A stretch of DNA of 6,527 nucleotides, taken from NCBI GenBank assembly GCA_020860865.1, contig JAJBTL010000363.1:1-6527 (forward strand), written 5' to 3'. Under the pieces are notes generated by a model that did not search any database, was not told where the DNA came from, and was given only the letters and a program-made list of their open reading frames with translations. This document shows, in pieces, positions 5,488 through 6,527 of the stretch (position 1 is its first letter; each line of letters begins with the position of its first letter). The DNA is from Planctomycetota bacterium (GTDB taxonomy: Bacteria; Planctomycetota; SZUA-567). A program made the translations under genes and the position numbers.

Positions 5488-6527
5488 AAATGTCTCCGTC
5501 GCATTCGCCTCGGCGGAATCAAGGAACGCGTCGACCTTGCCGGCGACGATGGCGCCGCAGTTGGCGGAACCGAGCCAGCCGGACATCAGTATGCCCTGCG
5601 ACCCGCAGTGGTACAGTCCGGGCACGACCTTGGGGAGCCGTTCCGCCGCCAGGTAGCCGGGATATTTCGTCCCGAAGCTGGCGCCGCGACGATGACCCGT
5701 GAACCGCTCCAGCGTCCGGGGTGTCGCCGCTTCAACATGGTCGAGCTTTTCCTTGACGCCCGGGATGTGCCGGGACAGATCCGCGAGGACCGTTTCTATA
5801 AGGACAAGCTTCTGTTCGTGGTATTCCTCGTCCGAGAGATTTTCCCAATCCGCATAATTCGAGCACACCGACGCAACAATTTCCGTGCCGGAATAGTCCG
5901 GGCGGATATGGTTCGGATAATAGAAGGAATAGCTGATACTGGTCGGCGGGAAGACGCGAATGGCTTCGGCGCTGTATTTCGGTTCGCGGGAAGAGAAGAG
6001 GATGTCAGCGATTTCCGGAATCGCTTCGCCCGGCCGCACGCCCATGTAAACCTGGGCAACGGAGACGGACAGCGGCACTTCGCGGACTTCTTCGGCAAAG
6101 GGCGGGAACAGGTCGTCCATCCGGACAAGGTCGAGGCAGGTAGACACGAGGTTCCCGTTCGACACCGCCGCCCGGCAGCCGATGCGGAGCCCGTCCGCCG
6201 TGACGCCGGTAACGCGGCCGTCTTCGATTTCGACGCCGTCGATGCGGGTCCGGAGGCAGATGTCGACGCCGGCCTCAATAAGAAGCCGCTGCATTTCGGC
6301 AATGAGGTAGTCGCTTCCGCCCCGGAACGAACAGGTGCCGCGTTGGGCGAAGTTCGAAAAGACGATGGCGTAGACCATGGCCGGATCGTCCAGGTTGCAG
6401 CCGGTGGCGTAGGTGACGGTCTCGAGAAGAATGCGTTTGACGTCGTCCCGGCCGGGAAAGTATCGTTCAAGAAAATCCCGGGTCGTTTCGTCGGCGCCGT
6501 TATGGAATTCGAAGTTACGGCAGGCGG
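5485..6527 (-). CDS. CrtI/phytoene-desaturase-like oxidoreductase, C-terminal part
   Basis: The visible 346 residues lack the N-terminus, including the expected FAD-binding GxGxxG motif, which lies beyond the window; the frame is open to the window edge, so the Met at 6378 is internal, not the start. It resembles the CrtI / carotenoid isomerase / retinol saturase group of flavin amine-oxidase-like enzymes. The signature region SFRGGSDYLIAEMQRLLIEAG (from about residue 66) matches the family's GG-x-x-x-x-x-x-L pattern, followed by RIDGVEIEDGRVTGV (about 94-108). The C-terminal FAD-contact region is GLYHCGSQGILMSGWLGSANCG (about 303-324). Such enzymes desaturate, isomerise or saturate polyene lipids, usually at membranes. 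The substrate cannot be told here. The stop TAG (5485-5487) is formed at the edge of the adjacent palindrome, so the last few residues may differ from the ancestral protein. Confidence 0.85.
   Translation of the reverse strand, partial: ACRNFEFHNGADETTRDFLERYFPGRDDVKRILLETVTYATGCNLDDPAMVYAIVFSNFAQRGTCSFRGGSDYLIAEMQRLLIEAGVDICLRTRIDGVEIEDGRVTGVTADGLRIGCRAAVSNGNLVSTCLDLVRMDDLFPPFAEEVREVPLSVSVAQVYMGVRPGEAIPEIADILFSSREPKYSAEAIRVFPPTSISYSFYYPNHIRPDYSGTEIVASVCSNYADWENLSDEEYHEQKLVLIETVLADLSRHIPGVKEKLDHVEAATPRTLERFTGHRRGASFGTKYPGYLAAERLPKVVPGLYHCGSQGILMSGWLGSANCGAIVAGKVDAFLDSAEANATETF

Noticed and set aside
5265..5702. Plus-strand 145-codon frame across element B
   Set aside because: It crosses the palindrome and the antisense strand of the oxidoreductase; its composition is Arg-rich shadow sequence.
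1..6527. CRISPR array, tRNA or rRNA genes
   Set aside because: No regularly spaced direct repeats with unique spacers, and no cloverleaf or rRNA-like sequence, were seen on either strand.

Overview
The window is bacterial, compact and G+C-rich in its genes, with AT-richer gaps. Every gene I can support lies on the minus strand, so transcription runs from high to low coordinates. The genes are generic enough that no phylum is certain. A lysine/alanine-rich DNA-binding protein with an AT-hook, a DUF2148-type ferredoxin-domain protein and a CrtI-like oxidoreductase beside FabG/FabZ homologues would suit an uncultured anaerobe, possibly of the PVC group (Lentisphaerae, Kiritimatiellota or Planctomycetes). 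That placement is a weak inference.

In transcription order: (1) the C-terminal 346 residues of a CrtI/phytoene-desaturase-like FAD oxidoreductase (5485-6527, start outside the window); (2) a gap of about 220 bp filled mostly by a long imperfect palindrome (5336-5490); (3) a DUF2148 ferredoxin-domain protein (4727-5266) with a clear intrinsic terminator (4672-4704); (4) an extended -10 promoter (4633-4641) and a likely operon of a FabG-type reductase (GTG start, 3811-4551), a FabZ-type dehydratase (3236-3688) and RecQ helicase (1407-3239), the last two overlapping by ATGA; (5) a 389-bp gap with a hairpin; (6) a histone-H1-like, AT-hook and probable winged-helix protein (472-1017); (7) a gene-free 471 bp end with a hairpin between 8-bp direct repeats, a second long palindrome (225-391) and a C12T8 homopolymer run (8-27).

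The FabG and FabZ homologues make a reduce-and-dehydrate pair for acyl-ACP (or polyketide-like) chains. A polyene or unusual-lipid pathway with the nearby desaturase-like enzyme is possible but unproven. RecQ is probably a passenger in the lipid operon through translational coupling.

The most unusual signal is a family of intergenic imperfect palindromes. Two long copies (about 165 and 150 bp) and one short degenerate copy share termini close to TAGAA-N-C-Y-GTT-YY-ATAAC, and the two long ones are bounded by TA. This looks like a non-autonomous MITE family of the TA-targeting (IS630/Tc1-mariner) kind. One copy supplies the stop codon of the oxidoreductase gene.
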